DNA of 64,000 bases from Gonatopus flavifemur (taxonomy: Eukaryota; Arthropoda; Insecta; Hymenoptera; Dryinidae), in contig JAFFJZ010000002.1 in assembly GCA_018340375.1 (NCBI GenBank), positions 13,348,001 through 13,412,000 of the forward strand, in the 5' to 3' direction. A program made the translations under genes and the position numbers. This document shows, one piece after another, positions 45,195 to 57,770 of the stretch (position 1 is its first letter; each line of letters begins with the position of its first letter). The notes under the pieces were generated by a model. That model was not told where the DNA came from. It was given only the letters and a program-made list of their open reading frames with translations, and ran no database searches.

Positions 45195-47592
45195 AAAATG
45201 AAAGAAGATTCAAATTCACGTTGATTTGACAATTTTTTGTATTTAGTGAAGGTAAATTCACAAACGATCATCGAATTCATTATTTTCATCTTCGTTAAAT
45301 TCACATTTCAATCTCTTAAAAATGTTTTCTAAAAATTTGCAATGCAAAGTTTATCCAAATAACACGGTCAGGTAATCTTGAGAGTTCTCGATAACAACAC
45401 CCACGTTTCATTGTGCGTCGCGTTGTCCGTGACCAGCATTCCAATTGTTCATTAAACCATCCTTAATTTTGAAAAATTTTTATCTAGACTATATTTTTGC
45501 TGTATTTTGAGGAGAACTTTGTGAGGTTTAAGATCAAACATAAAAATTCATAGATAATTACTTGTTCCACTGCATTAGAAATGTTTGAAGAGTAGTTCGT
45601 TTCATTTGGGAATGTTACATCCGTTCACTCAGGTCACTCGAGGAATCGTAGGTGGAATTCGGAAAAAAGTGTGGGACATTCTCATAACGTCTTCTTTATG
45701 CTGGATTATCGTATTCGTGGTGGAAACCCTTCAATTTCATCTTGGTTCGTGAAACAAGAGATAAATGTTCAAATTATCATCAATTCACGACAAGACACGT
45801 CGATTTTTCCACAACATTCAGCGAAATGAAATTATCTCGCCTTCTTACTAAATCTTCTAATATGTGCCGAGTATCATCAACGAGAGGAATGTTTTCTTTT
45901 TTGTTATCTTGATGAATCTCATCGTTATCGTCATCTGCGTTCTTATTTTTTGTGATGTTCCTTTGTATTGTCAACAAAAGAATTAATTCTTCTCGAGTCT
46001 TCTCATTTGATACGATTTCGTTCGTGAATCATGCGGATTATGATCATCAAAATATGTACCCGCATCATTTATTCTAATCAATATTCCCAGTGACGAAATC
46101 TGTCTGACGTTATCCTCAGAGTGATATATAACGAGGAATGATGTGTACATCATAATTCTGATTAATTAAAACGAATAGGAATTGAATGAAAAAATGGCTG
46201 TGATATGGATTTATACGAATTCGATTTCATTTGAATGAGATTCTGCTTGAATTCGTTCTGGGTCCAACTTGTTGATGAACATTATCGATGTTGCATTCCA
46301 TTCCTCCCAGTTGCTCAGAAACAGAAACGAAATTCAAGATTGATTTCCGTTTCTGTTGCCGAAAAACTTAGAGAAATTTGTCATATCATTTTGCTAAGTT
46401 CGGATCCCTAATGTTATTTCCTCAACAACGTTATTAGCGATATATTTTGTTCCCATACGTTAGTTGAGAACAGAAACAATCATTGAAATCGGATTGTGTA
46501 CAATCACATGGAAACATAACGACATAATAGTATTTGGTTATGTTGGTCCGTTACGTTCTGGTCTCTGATTTATATTCATGGGCATTTTTATCTCAACATC
46601 ATTTTTGTCTAATATTCTCACAATATTCGTGGCAATATATACTGAGAATATTTGAAATAGTCTCGTTCAAACATTCTGAGAATGTGCGCAGAATATATTC
46701 GCACGTAATGAAAATCTCCATAGAATATTCGAATATCCTCAGTATATTTTTAGAACATTAAAAGAAGAACTTAATTCCAGCTAGAATGTGAGCTGAATTC
46801 AAGACGCACCTAAAAGGAGACTCGTGGGACTTGAAGTCAGCCACTAAAGAAAACATTTTTAAACTCACACAAAAGTACCGCTTACATCAATCACTATGGG
46901 ACTGAAATTAAGACTGAATTACAACTGATTACAATTGAAAGCAAAATCATTCTGATGAATGTATTTGCCCATTTTTGTTTGTTTAATTCCATTCAACATG
47001 GCGTTACCTATCGATCATGAGAAATATCACAGTAAAAAGTAAAACTTACTTCCAACCTTGATATCGGCTTATTTTCAAATGCAGCCAAAACTAGACCTAT
47101 TTTAACTGAAAGTAAGCACCCAAAACAAATGCCGACATAATGGAAAAGACTGAATTCCAGTCAAGTTTTCAAGTAAGATGCAGCCACTTTCAGTCACACT
47201 CTTTACAGTGTATGTTTGTGTTTATTCAACGGATACAAGAAAAAAAAAGTTTTCCCCCTCATGAATTATTCAACTTCACTCACGACTATACGATTGTATC
47301 ATGATCATAGTTGTTCAAGACTGAAAACCTATGACAATCTGTTGGGGAGTCGGACCTACGGTCCTTGCTGGGTCATTCTGTCCTTTTTCTCTGTCTTTAA
47401 CCACTTTGCCGTGCTGCAGTTGCGATCGAGTGGTGTGATAAATCATTTTATAACGGTTTAATTTCATCGTAAGTGGAGTGTGAAGTCGAAGAAGAATTTT
47501 AAAAACACTTTGAAGGGGAACTAAAAACCGGTACAAATGTGAATATCCTCGGAAGTTTGAAATAATTCAAATATGCGTTGTGGTGTTGAAGT
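45195..47592. other. unassigned DNA with a GAATATTC word cluster
   Basis: At 46.59-46.77 kb many AATATTCTCA / TGAGAATATT words in both orientations recall the interior of the 15668-15886 element and may be a decayed copy. No gene recognised elsewhere. Confidence 0.4.
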
Positions 47593-47810
47593 GTAAGGTA
47601 AGAGACCCTATACTCGATAAGTCCTTGTATTCTAGGTTTTTGTGGTTTAGTTGTGCAAAAACCTTTCAACCAAAACATTTTCTTGTGATTAATAGATCGA
47701 AAATTGACTTTTTCATCTGAAACTTCTAGCCAAATTACTTCATAAATTCATGTAATAATGAAAATGATCGGGTTCTAGTCCCTGATCGGGTATAGGGTCT
47801 CTCACCTTAA
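47593..47810. mobile_element. MITE with GTAAGGTAAGAGACCC ends, TTAA-like right flank
   Basis: The left end TAAGGTAAGAGACCCTATAC pairs with GTATAGGGTCTCTCACCTTA over about 20 bp and continues inward with changes. The right flank reads TTAA. This may be another piggyBac-like MITE, but the left TTAA is not intact. Confidence 0.6.
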
Positions 47811-49307
47811 GTGTCAAAATCAAAGAATAGATAAACGATGTACGTACGTAAACACAATCCAGTAACACACTTTTATGAAATTGATACTACAAAGTTTTCA
47901 CCAAACTTTTCACGCATATAGAGTAATGAATAGAGAACATTAAATAACTTGATTCAATCGAGACTATGATTAATTACATGTACACATGTATGCAGGTATC
48001 AACCATTGTAATACTCAGGATGAGCGAATTTCAACCTTATTTCCAACTGAATTATGGAATATTACTTGTATCCATTTGATTAATCCTAATCATAACACAT
48101 TCTCATTCCTCATTACGGCTGAAATCGTAATATTGCTGATTTCAAGTCTCAACTGAAAATCAGTCGATCATGAAATTAAGATTCACTCTTCACTGTGTAC
48201 TGCATATGCCATCGCATCGATTCACGTAACAGGGATTACCTAGACCAACGTGGCGAATCATAACTAATAAATGCGCTTTGGTTCTCAAATAGAAACACGT
48301 GTCAGAGCTGCGTGAGTTGTTATGTAACTATCAGCGAATTCTCTCCCTAAAGACGTCGTTGTGGAGCGAAAAAGATTAGAATTTCTTTGCCCGAGGCTTG
48401 TCATCCATTCTATCAACCTAGGTAGGAATTAAAACTCGGCTCATTCAAACCCCCATTCGGACCCACGTTAAAATGGTTTGGACCCAGGCAGAGCCTTGGA
48501 TGCCCCACTTTTCACTTGCCGTATGTTACTGAAACATTAGCTGTCCTGTTGATGCTAAGATATTCAAATATCATGGCTATAGCTGTATATACACAGTAGA
48601 CAATTTTTTGGATTTTGAACATACTTACATGTCCCAAATGGTCCACTCGAAATTTGTGTTGAATATTGACACAAAGGATGTAAGAAATTAACACAAAAGT
48701 TTTCAGTTTACATTGAAAATCTGTCAATTCGACAGGTATCATAATTCGATGTAGTTCGATCAATTCAAGAATAGTAGCCCATGTGGAAATTGCTAAAGTC
48801 GACAAATGGCCTGGTACTGACAAAGTTATGTTCGCCAAACTTTAACTTAAACTTTTTCAATTGGCATAAACCATTCGACGAATTTCAAACGGTATTGATT
48901 TCAGTGTACAGACAGTCTCGGCCCAGTATTAAATCGATACCGTTTGGACAAGGTTGGAATGCCAGAATTCTACCATAGTCAGCGCATACGAACGAACAGT
49001 ACTGACACGGTTGTAAATGTTATACAGGCCCTTATATAGGATGATGTTATCATGCCAACTCCTTGCCAGTTTCGATCGCTTTGGTAACTTCGAATTTGCC
49101 AGTACTGGCAACTCTGGCAGCTTCCCTTTCCCCATGGAAATTCATTGTTCCCTCGAATCTCTGTATGTATTTATATGCCTCCAGAACTTTATGTATGGTA
49201 AGTGTGTCAATATTGCACCACTTAAGAACTTGCCTCCATTTCTTGGTATAAAAAATTGTAGAAATAAAAATCGCATGTCCACAAAATTTTACTTGACTTA
49301 CACAATC
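47811..49307. other. unassigned DNA
   Basis: Contains a GTGTTGAA-family fragment near 48.63-48.73 kb and a GCCAGTACTGGC palindrome near 49.1 kb. It is the 3' flank of the macrodomain-like region. Confidence 0.4.
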
Positions 49308-50152
49308 TTATCTCCATGATGAGATTGGGAGGAAATAAGAAGTGTAATTGGTATTAAATAACTTAATAATGGGCACTTTGATCCAAGACACACGATCCAA
49401 TTTCAATACAGATGTACTGAAGCTAGAGATTCTATTTTCATCAACTAAGGATTTCAATTCTATTAATGCAGTTCCCAGATTTTCAAATATTTCATCCGTA
49501 TTTGATTCTGTTTCTGAAGATATCAAACACAAACCTACCATTCACTACCTTTCATGACCATTTTGCATGTTCCTGTGTCCATCTCTCCGGAATAATCTTT
49601 ATAATGTTGTTTCGAAAAACTCTTAGTAATATTATCTATAAGCTCCCCTCCATCATTGAGGAAAAACAGATAATTATCCTTCTCCATCCATAGCTGGTCT
49701 CTATTTCCGAAGATATTGTTCCCGTATCTTAATTTTCCCTTACGCGATTCAAAATTTTCAATTCCCTCATCAATTATTGATTCTTCATCATTATCAAAGT
49801 CGTCCTCTAAACCTGTATGATTATCGGAATTTATATCGGGGGGTTTTTTAGAAGATCTTGGGATCAAGTCATTACGTTCTTGTGATGCTGATTCTCCTTT
49901 ATTTAATAATTCGTTACGGTTTTCGGATATAAAATCATAAGAGTTCTTGATATCAGGAAGAATTGAATCATCCTTCTCTTTATCTGGTGGTTTTTTGAAA
50001 TCTTTAGGAATTGCTTGATGATATTTATTATTATTGTTATTAAATTTAGAGGGTTGGTTATTTTCATGATTGAGGTCATAATTTATTTGTGAACGCTCTT
50101 TTTTCTTTTTTTCTATCTCCTCACGATATTGGCGACCTCCCTCCGTTAATTT
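49308..50152 (-). pseudogene. TARG1/OARD1-like macrodomain coding region, frameshifted
   Basis: The minus frame is open for 205 codons (50152-49535), the longest in the window, but lacks an ATG at its start. The first 115 or so residues are Asn/Lys/Asp/Glu-rich and probably disordered, starting near EGGRQYREEIEKKKKERSQ. From about 49.73 kb it becomes domain-like, and NDGGELIDNITKSFSKQ fits the position of the N-terminal macrodomain core. The frame ends MKGSEW then stop; a frame offset by one base continues at once with VGLCLISSETES, ENLGTALIELKSLVDENRIS and LDRVSWIKV. Known TARG1-type macrodomains have the pattern YLITK, YENL..AL..MK, GCGLD.L.W at these positions. The Lys of YLITK and the Gly-Cys-Gly before LD are missing, so no ADP-ribose hydrolase activity is expected. 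It could be a retrocopy, a transposon-borne or captured domain, or a diverged host gene. Confidence 0.55.
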
Positions 50153-51530
50153 TTACATCCCTCAATTGCGCTTTGTGTGCTTAAATTGCACCATGTACAC
50201 TCAACACGCTCATGTACGCCTGCAGATTATTTTGAGTGCAGGAGAATGTATCCAATCAAACGATAGGACATTCTACTACTCAGACTTACCACTTTGAGAC
50301 TCCATACTTACAGTTCTACTTGCCGTGCAGAAGAAATATAAATCCAACGTTTTATCAACACGGGAAATCAATCAAAAATGAGACTAATTCGAAGAATTTG
50401 CTGTAACTAATGTAAGACACACACCAGCAAAACGCACACTTCCCCTACTATAGGGCGAAATAGTTCTATAACGTAGGAGACGAGAATAAACGAAATATTC
50501 ATGTGTCCTTCAGTTCCTGAAAATATAAAAAAACTCACTCTGCATTTTCCTCTATGGAAAATCAAGAAAATTGTGTTCAATGAGAAACTTTTCTATTCAA
50601 AAACATTCATGAATGATTCAAATTCCAAACTTTTTACTGATAATGAAAAATTGATAACTCATATTTCCTCTGGGATTTTTCAATTCAATTTGATTTTGAT
50701 GTAATTCAAAATTAACTTGAAATCTGGGGAAAAGAGAAGAATCCTCGGCTTTCGCTCGATTGCATGGTTATCGAAGTTTGTTTTTCAAAATGACACTCTC
50801 GAGAATTCGATTGTTCCTCTCTTTATTATCCCATTCATCTTGAAAAGTCGATACCATACTCAGTGAACGAATCGAATCTCTTCCAGTTTATACGGTTCAA
50901 TCACAGACAATGGATAAGATAACGTGAGAGCAATTGAAAGGTTCGTGGATTAAAATATATATTATCCAAGTGATTTCGAAGAATACGAGGATTTGAATGT
51001 TGCTTTTACCTGTAGCTCCGATGGAAATGTAAAGTTGTTCAGACAATTTTTGTGAAACTGAATTCGGCGCTTTTTGTTCTCATATCATTGATTATTTGAT
51101 GAACGTTCTACAGTGAGAAAAGTCTCAGGAATGGAGAAACATACAGACTCCTCAATGAAATTTACTATGGTATAACAATAGAAATCTGACCAAATTTACA
51201 ATATTTTGCAGTAAATTCCATCAGAAGTCCGTATATTCCTCCATTTCTAAATTTTTAATTTCTCCCAGAATCAAAATAAACGATATTGAGGTTTATCATG
51301 AATACATGGCAAATGTATATAGAGCGAGTTAATTATATTTTTAATCAAAGAAATGAAATTGCGCGATAGAATAATTCCCGATGAATTATTCCTAATGAAT
51401 GATACCTTAAGAGTGTTTGTTGAGACTCAACGAAAAAAGAATAGTTCAGTATTCGAGATGAATTTTATTGAATGAAACTAATGGTTGATGTGTGAATTGG
51501 AGATTAACGGATGTTCATGGTACCCCAGGT
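50153..51530. other. upstream flank of the macrodomain-like region
   Basis: On the minus strand ATGGAGTCTCAAAGTG at 50305-50290 is followed by GTAAGT, a possible mini-exon with start codon for the downstream open frame. No acceptor with matching phase was found, so the link is unproven. The rest is unassigned, with a weak inverted repeat around 51.13-51.24 kb. Confidence 0.3.
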
Positions 51531-52060
51531 CAAGATCAGGAGGAGGTGAAAACTAAGTTGTGATTAGGAAACGAAGAGCATGGGAACGCTTCTATTATTA
51601 GAATTATACTAACACATAGTATTGTGGTACCGTAGGCGTTCGACCTCTTCCGCCTCACCTCTTTTTCTAACCCATCAAAAGGAGGAAAATTGAAAAGAGG
51701 GGGCATACAGAAGGAAATCAAATGCCTTAAGTGCAAGCTTCGTGATCAGTGCAACAGAGTGCGTTCGCTCAGGCAGCTCGCCCGCTGGCTCAAATAACTC
51801 AAGTCGGATGTAATAAGGGGTACCGCGGTGGGTCAAGTCGCTTAGTCTCCCTGTCGACCGTACTACGGATGGAGGAGAGAATTCCTCCATCAAAATTCCA
51901 TCCATCATTTTTAATTGAAGCGTTTGCCCGTAGTTTGGCATGACCGATTTGGCTGCTGCCACGCCGCTAGTATTCCCTTAACGAGGGTAGTGGTATTTTT
52001 GCAAAACCAGTGGCTGTTTCTCAGATAAGGCCATGGAGAATCGAGGAACGGAGTACGATC
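51531..52060. other. higher-GC stretch open on both strands
   Basis: Near-balanced base composition around 51.74-52.02 kb. The minus frame 51962-51675 reads MMDGILMEEFSPPSVVRSTG and onward; the plus frame 51749-51943 reads AQAARPLAQITQVGCNKGY. I recognise neither. It may be a decayed exon or transposon fragment. Confidence 0.25.
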
Positions 52061-52070
52061 GCAATTCTTT

Positions 52071-52205
52071 TGAAGTGAAAAATGAAGGATTTTTTCACCA
52101 CTTTGAGGAATTATTTTGTTTTTTGAGTGTTGAATCCTGTACAAATGAAGGGAAAGTCCACCAAATCATGGTGAAAAATTCTTCATCTATGGAGGAATTT
52201 TGCTG
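52071..52205 (-). mobile_element. GTTCCTC / TTTTTCACC-family MITE, inverted partial copy
   Basis: Read on the minus strand it follows the 43.4-kb and 56.0-kb copies (ATTCCTCCATAGATGAAG, TTTTTCACCATGATTTGG, AATAATTCCTCAAAGTGG). One end is missing. Confidence 0.65.
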
Positions 52206-52410
52206 CCACCATTTTTTGGGCGAGAAGCCCAAGCATTTACCAGCATGTGCTAGTGATTAACCATGGAAACCAAGTGTTGGACCCACAAGACTCTGGTTTT
52301 TACCGTTGCGAGCCTCATCAAATATGAAAAAATGAGCCTTCCCTAGAACCAAATTTTTGGCCGCTTTCCGTCGGAGAAGATGGCCCTCGATTGTATTTTT
52401 TTCCTCTACT

Positions 52411-52710
52411 ACACTGACAGGAAAATGATCCGGTTAGAACACCCGTAATTGCATTAACTTAAAATCTGGTGCTATTCGTCAGAAAATATGATCGTGACAT
52501 CCAGAAAAAGTGATTGAAGCTAAAATCAACTACATTTTCCAGGTTAGAAAAACCAGATTTTTTTCTTGCTGTGATAACCAGAATATGTGATTAATTTTGG
52601 CTCCAACCATTTTTCTCTGGACTTCATCATCACATTTTCTGATCGAATGAACCAGATTTCAAGTGATTACGACCACAAATGTTTCAACCATATCATTTTT
52701 TTGTCAGTGT
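52411..52710. mobile_element. ACACTGACAG-end MITE, copy 2
   Basis: Homologous to 24311-24583: the same termini ACACTGACAGGAAAATGATC and TTTTTTTGTCAGTGT, and the same inner pairs CATCCAGAAAAAGTGATTG and TCAAGTGATTACGACCAC. Confidence 0.85.
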
Positions 52711-53032
52711 ATATTCTTCATGGGTATAACTCACTGATATTGCTTGATCTCTATTGGTCGTTTCCATGGCATTGGACAAGGTGCATAGGAAAAGATAGAG
52801 AGGAGAGATTTCCTCTTTTCCGTGTAGAAAAAAGTCGAGTAGCAGCGTGACAAGATATGACGATCAATTAACGATCAAGAAACAATCCAATTAGCCGAGC
52901 AGTGCTTTTTTATTGTAAAAGCCAACGTTTCGCCCAGATACTGGGCATTTTCAAGGCAAAATTACAACGTAGAGATGAAGTGGAAGACTCCATCGTTGAA
53001 CCCACAAAAAATCGCATGGGGTGATTCAATCA

Positions 53033-54129
53033 TTAGGATGTGTGTAGAATAGTGCTCGGAGCGGCGCCATCAATTAAGCACCCGAGCACTCTGCCGTGCC
53101 AGGCAAAAAAGTTGTTAACTCAATTCTTGTCGAAAATGAGTTTTTCATATCATTCGATTCAGAGAATCAAGGTGCATTCAACTGTGTTCACAGAAATCTG
53201 TTATTGCTCTTAATTTTTAAATAATTAACATTTTCCTTCTCTGAAAACGAAGTGAAAATCGAGCAATCATCAGAAAAAAGCCGTAACTCACATAAAAATG
53301 AGAGAAACGATCGAATACGTCACCACTTTGCCAGGCGAAAAGACTGTAATTTGAGTTACGGTCTTTTTGCTTAGTGAATTCAGTGAGGATCAAGCCTCTT
53401 GTACTATTTCAAAGAATCTCTTCGAAGTTAAGGTTTTCTTGGCTTGTAAATTGCTTGTGTCTGAAGCCAGTTTACTAGGGAAGAAAACCGTAAGTCCGGT
53501 TGTATATCCTCGGCACAATTCGGAAATCTTCGTGATAGACGCTTCAAGATATCATTGTGGACGTAAAGGGAATTGTCAAAAGTGAACATAAACGAGACAA
53601 AAATTTCATTTCATTCTGTCGGGAATATGATTTAGAGAATCGAGGATTGGGACTCTTATATAATTGCTCGAGTGTAGTTACCTCACGACGATTTGGTAAT
53701 CAAATCTTAAACTATGCTCATGTTATGCATAGCTGATTATATACTGATGTTTGTAAACGTCGCTGCACGGATACTGAGTTAACATGTTTCTTAGCTTGTA
53801 AACCAAACGATCAAAGCATAATGTTCGAGAGCTGTTACACGGAAAAAGACCGTAACCCGAGTTATGGTTCTTTTGGTCAGTGTTTCTGCCCAACGGAAAA
53901 CCTTAACTCATTTTTTCATTGGTTGTTATTAAAAATATCGATTTTTTTTTAAATAATTGAAAAGAGAAACCCCTTATTTACCCCAGAACCGCTTTAATAA
54001 TCTCGAAATATTAATTACATCATACGATTATAATGTGGAATAGTTTTTCTCGGTTCCCTCTATTCGAGCAGATTTGAAGTTAACAACTTTCTTGCCTGGT
54101 ACGGCAGCACTATTCTACACACATCCTAA
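53033..54129. mobile_element. 1.1-kb TIR element
   Basis: The left end TTAGGATGTGTGTAGAATAG, then CTGCCGTGCCAGGCAAAAAA and GTTGTTAACTC, is repeated as complement at the right (GTTAACAACTTTCTTGCCTG, CACTATTCTACACACATCCTAA). The left arm has an extra segment of about 35 bp. Internal words GAGTTACGGTCTTTTTGC and AAAGACCGTAACCCGAG form a further inverted pair, possibly a nested element. No coding capacity beyond short frames. Confidence 0.75.
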
Positions 54130-55496
54130 GATATGACGATGTGACGACATGTGAAAACCAAAAACCCTGTCGAAAAACATTAGCTAGGTGAAAACGGTTG
54201 GGATTCCAGAACTGAAGCAATTTCTTCCAACTATTGAGTGAGCCTTCAGCTCACAAAGTGTTTTTCAGGATTATTCTTATGAGGGCAGTATTGTATCAAA
54301 AAAAAGTCCGTGACTTCCTGGATGAAATAAATATACATTGATCGCCAAATATGCCATGACAGGACTTGTGATCAGTAAATGCCCAACTCAGATGATTGAA
54401 TTTGTTTCAAACTGGCGTTCAGAATACGTAAAAGTGTATTGAAGATATATCTCAACTGAATCATACCTCATCCACATGATGTATTCGGTTTCAGATTCAA
54501 CGCTCTAGTTGAGAAGGGTCATTCAATTAATCAGAATTAATACTTTGGAATTAACTGTTCCCCGAATTCTATGGGGGAATGATATGATTACCGATTGGTT
54601 TAGTCGAAGCTATCGATTTCATGATATTGCAAATGACCTAATATCAGCTCGGCTGTAATTACCACGTATTATTGGTTCAAATAGGTTATGACAGATGAGA
54701 GATTTACCTTAAAATTCATTCCCAACACAATTTGGATTTGATATAATCCATCGCTGAATCAACATATTTGGAGCATCATTTTCATTCTGTACATTGATCG
54801 GAACAGTTTCTTCTTTCATACCAACTTGTTTCTGAGGATGATGACTTATAGGTTCAATTAGTGCCCAACTATGCCATGAAATTCTCGTAGATTATCTTGA
54901 TTTCAAATTTATTTGCTTTACCAACTCCCCAGTTGCTCTTCTTGACTTTCTCGTTCAGCTTTCAGTGGCTTTACTTGACATGTAATTCTGTTGGCTGTTG
55001 TTGTATTCTGAATTTCAATGAACCAGTTCGTTCATTATCTTCAAAATTCGGAGGACCTCAAAGCTGCAGGAAATGAGTCGCATTTCAACACAGGAAGTAC
55101 AGGGATTTCCAATCATCCTTTGTGATAAGCTAAATAAAGACTTTCTCACGAATATATCTTCGCGATTAAACAAAGAATTATTTTTATTGAAAAGAACAGA
55201 AATTTCATGAAATCTGATACAAAAAGAAATTGAAAACTTGGAGTGGTATGGGAATTTTGAGGGTTAGAACTCGTTATCTTCCTATCTTATCCTCGTCCGT
55301 AGTGCGTGACTTCAGGACTGAGTGAATTCAGAAATAATCTAATTTCAATTTTACATCCCCAATCAGGGCATTTGAAGACTCCTCGGATTTATATCCTCAA
55401 TATTTTTGTGATGTTTCATTTCAGCGACGACCATACAAACATTAACAAACAGGAATTTCCAACTGGAATATTACCTCCAGTGGCGTTTTTTTTTTC
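54130..55496. other. unassigned AT-rich DNA
   Basis: No gene, RNA or complete element recognised. Confidence 0.5.
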
Positions 55497-55866
55497 ATAC
55501 ACTGTGAGAAATTTGTTATCAAAAAGCACTTGACATAACGATTTTATATACTCGGCATGAGATCACAAATTCATATTGAAAAACAGTAATTTCTCATGAC
55601 ACAATTTGTAAACGAAAATTCTAAATTGGTGAGATTGATAAGTATTGTCAAGAATGATGCGTGGTTCTGAGGAAATGAGCAAGGTTTGTGATCAAGGACA
55701 ATCATGTTTGACGCTGAAGGGAACAAATTTCTCCTCAGTTAAAATGACGCTATAAAAAATTACTGATATTTCCCATCAATTTGTTATCACATGTTAAGTA
55801 TAATGTATCCCTCATTCACTAAAAAAAAAACCCAGCTATTTTCAATGATAAATTTCTCCCAGTGTA
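55497..55866. mobile_element. MITE with ATACACTGTGAGAAATTTG ends
   Basis: The terminal repeats ATACACTGTGAGAAATTTGT and ATAAATTTCTCCCAGTGTAT match over about 22 bp. Inner words TTTGTTATCA / TGATAA recur. Confidence 0.7.
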
Positions 55867-56014
55867 TGGGAAAGTCTTAATGGTAACCCACTTCCCAGGT
55901 TGGATTGATCAAAAGTCAATTCTGATCACCTAAATCTACCATATTCCAAGAATTTAAGGAACATGGGACGTGGTACACTCTGAAACATAATTATAGAATT
56001 TTCCTAAAAAAAAA

Positions 56015-56202
56015 TCACAGTTCCTCCATAGGTGGGGAATTTTTCAACATAATTTGGTGAACTTCTCCTTCATTCGCAGAGGATTCGACACCCAAAAAAC
56101 AAAATAGTTCCTCAAAGTGATAGGAAAAATCCCTCATTTTTGATGAAAAAATGATTCCACCAACAGGGTGAAGACAAACTCCCCACATTTTTCACCGTGT
56201 AG
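56015..56202. mobile_element. GTTCCTC / TTTTTCACC-family MITE, copy 2
   Basis: Same landmarks and order as the 43.4-kb copy: CACAGTTCCTCCATAGGTGG, AATAGTTCCTCAAAGTGA, CTCCCCACATTTTTCACCG. Confidence 0.7.
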
Positions 56203-57507
56203 AGGAATTTGAAGCAGGGCATAATATAAGGGTCGGTTCTTATCAAAAAGTTAATTCTAAAAGAAAACGATCAGTTCTAAAACGTACAAACGGTTAGTTC
56301 TTAAAAAATTACCCAATTTTCAGTTCAATGTTTTCCTTTTCATTTTTATTTTTTCAAATCGAGTATCCAATACTGCCCTGTTACAAAATAAGCCTTTCAC
56401 CTCATATCGAGGGATATCATTAATCCAGTAGTGATATTCATTCTAAAGAAATAAATCTTGATGCCAAAAATAAAATCAATGCAGCATCAAATAATTCAAG
56501 AAATACTTATCACACAAATTTCTCACTTCATATTGGAAGGGTTTTCTCTCGAAATAGAAAGACTATTTCTTTTTCTTCAGCCGATGTTCTCACAGCATAG
56601 TTTATAAAGAAGGAATCTTGATTAAATAAAACGTAATGAGATAGATTTATCATTTATCGAATGCATAAATAGATATTAAGTTTATTAATTATCATATACC
56701 GGTTATATTAATTCATAAAGACGAGACAGTACCTTCTTTTTCTTCTTAGGAATTGAGTGTGAACCGTTTCGGTTAGTTCTTAAATTTCCTTACATTATGC
56801 CCTGATTTAAAGATGAACTTAATCTCAGAATGATCTGGCAAACTACCCATATTTTGTAATTTGAAAACAGTCCAGTTACAATACATGCGGTTTTCTGACT
56901 TAATCGATAAACGAATATCACCCATTACATTTATTGTGATGATTTCATAAATCAAAGCACTCCACATTGGAGAGCACTTGTATTCGTTGAAATCATATGT
57001 TTCCTCTTAGAGCATTTATCACAAGTACCATCCTTTCTATCTTTTACGTGAAATGTCTGATTATTCAAGCACGCTTTCATACATCCTGTGAACACTCTAT
57101 AACGTACATATCATTTATATGGAAATGCCTGCATGTTAGCACAACCATTGAATGAAATACATTCTGATTAATTTAATTGTAAATCGTATACAATAAAGAT
57201 ATACGGAACAGAATACAAAATTATGTCATATCATTCGATGATTTGTTCCATGCAAAATGATTTCACGTATATCGCATCGGAAACAAAAGCAAAATCTACA
57301 GTGAAATGTTGAAATGAAATCTGTTGTTTCGTGCATGACATATGATAATACATGCCACCTGGCGACCAATTACAAGCTTCTCGTGCATGAGAATACTCTC
57401 ATGTCGTATGAATAGAGATGCGAGCGTAGAGATTTTTCGTTTCCTCAGTGGAGAATCATTGAACAATGATACTCTAACAATTCTTATAAATATCCTTCAA
57501 GTGACCT
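56203..57507. other. unassigned AT-rich DNA
   Basis: A repeated GGTTAGTTCTTAAA word occurs near 56.29 and 56.77 kb. No gene recognised. Confidence 0.45.
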
Positions 57508-57745
57508 CCCAGACAGCACAAATGATCATTTTGAATTCACAAAAACTTCAGAAAGAACTTCTTGAACAGTCCCCGTCATGACAGTAAAAATGAATTCAAA
57601 ATGCATACATATCGAATGCCTGGATAGTTCTTTCTGAAGGTTAAGTTATTCATCAAGAGTTCATTTTGAATTCAAATTATTCATAATGAATTCATGTTTA
57701 CTGTCATAAAGGAGGCTCTTTACGGGGACTGTTGTGCTGTATGGG
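57508..57745. mobile_element. CCCAGACAGCAC element built of TTTGAATTCA words
   Basis: The left end CCCAGACAGCACAA pairs with TTGTGCTGTATGGG; CT flanks both sides, fitting a 2-bp duplication. Inner arms around AAAACTTCAGAAAGAACTTC and GTTCTTTCTGAAGG are complementary, and AATTCATTTTTAC / GTAAACATGAATT words recur. Confidence 0.8.
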
Positions 57746-57770
57746 CTAGCTCTTGTCATAAGATGTTTAA

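Noticed and set aside
51675..52060. Possible structured RNA (SRP, RNase P or rRNA fragment) because of higher GC
   Set aside because: None of the conserved core motifs I know for these RNAs could be found on either strand.
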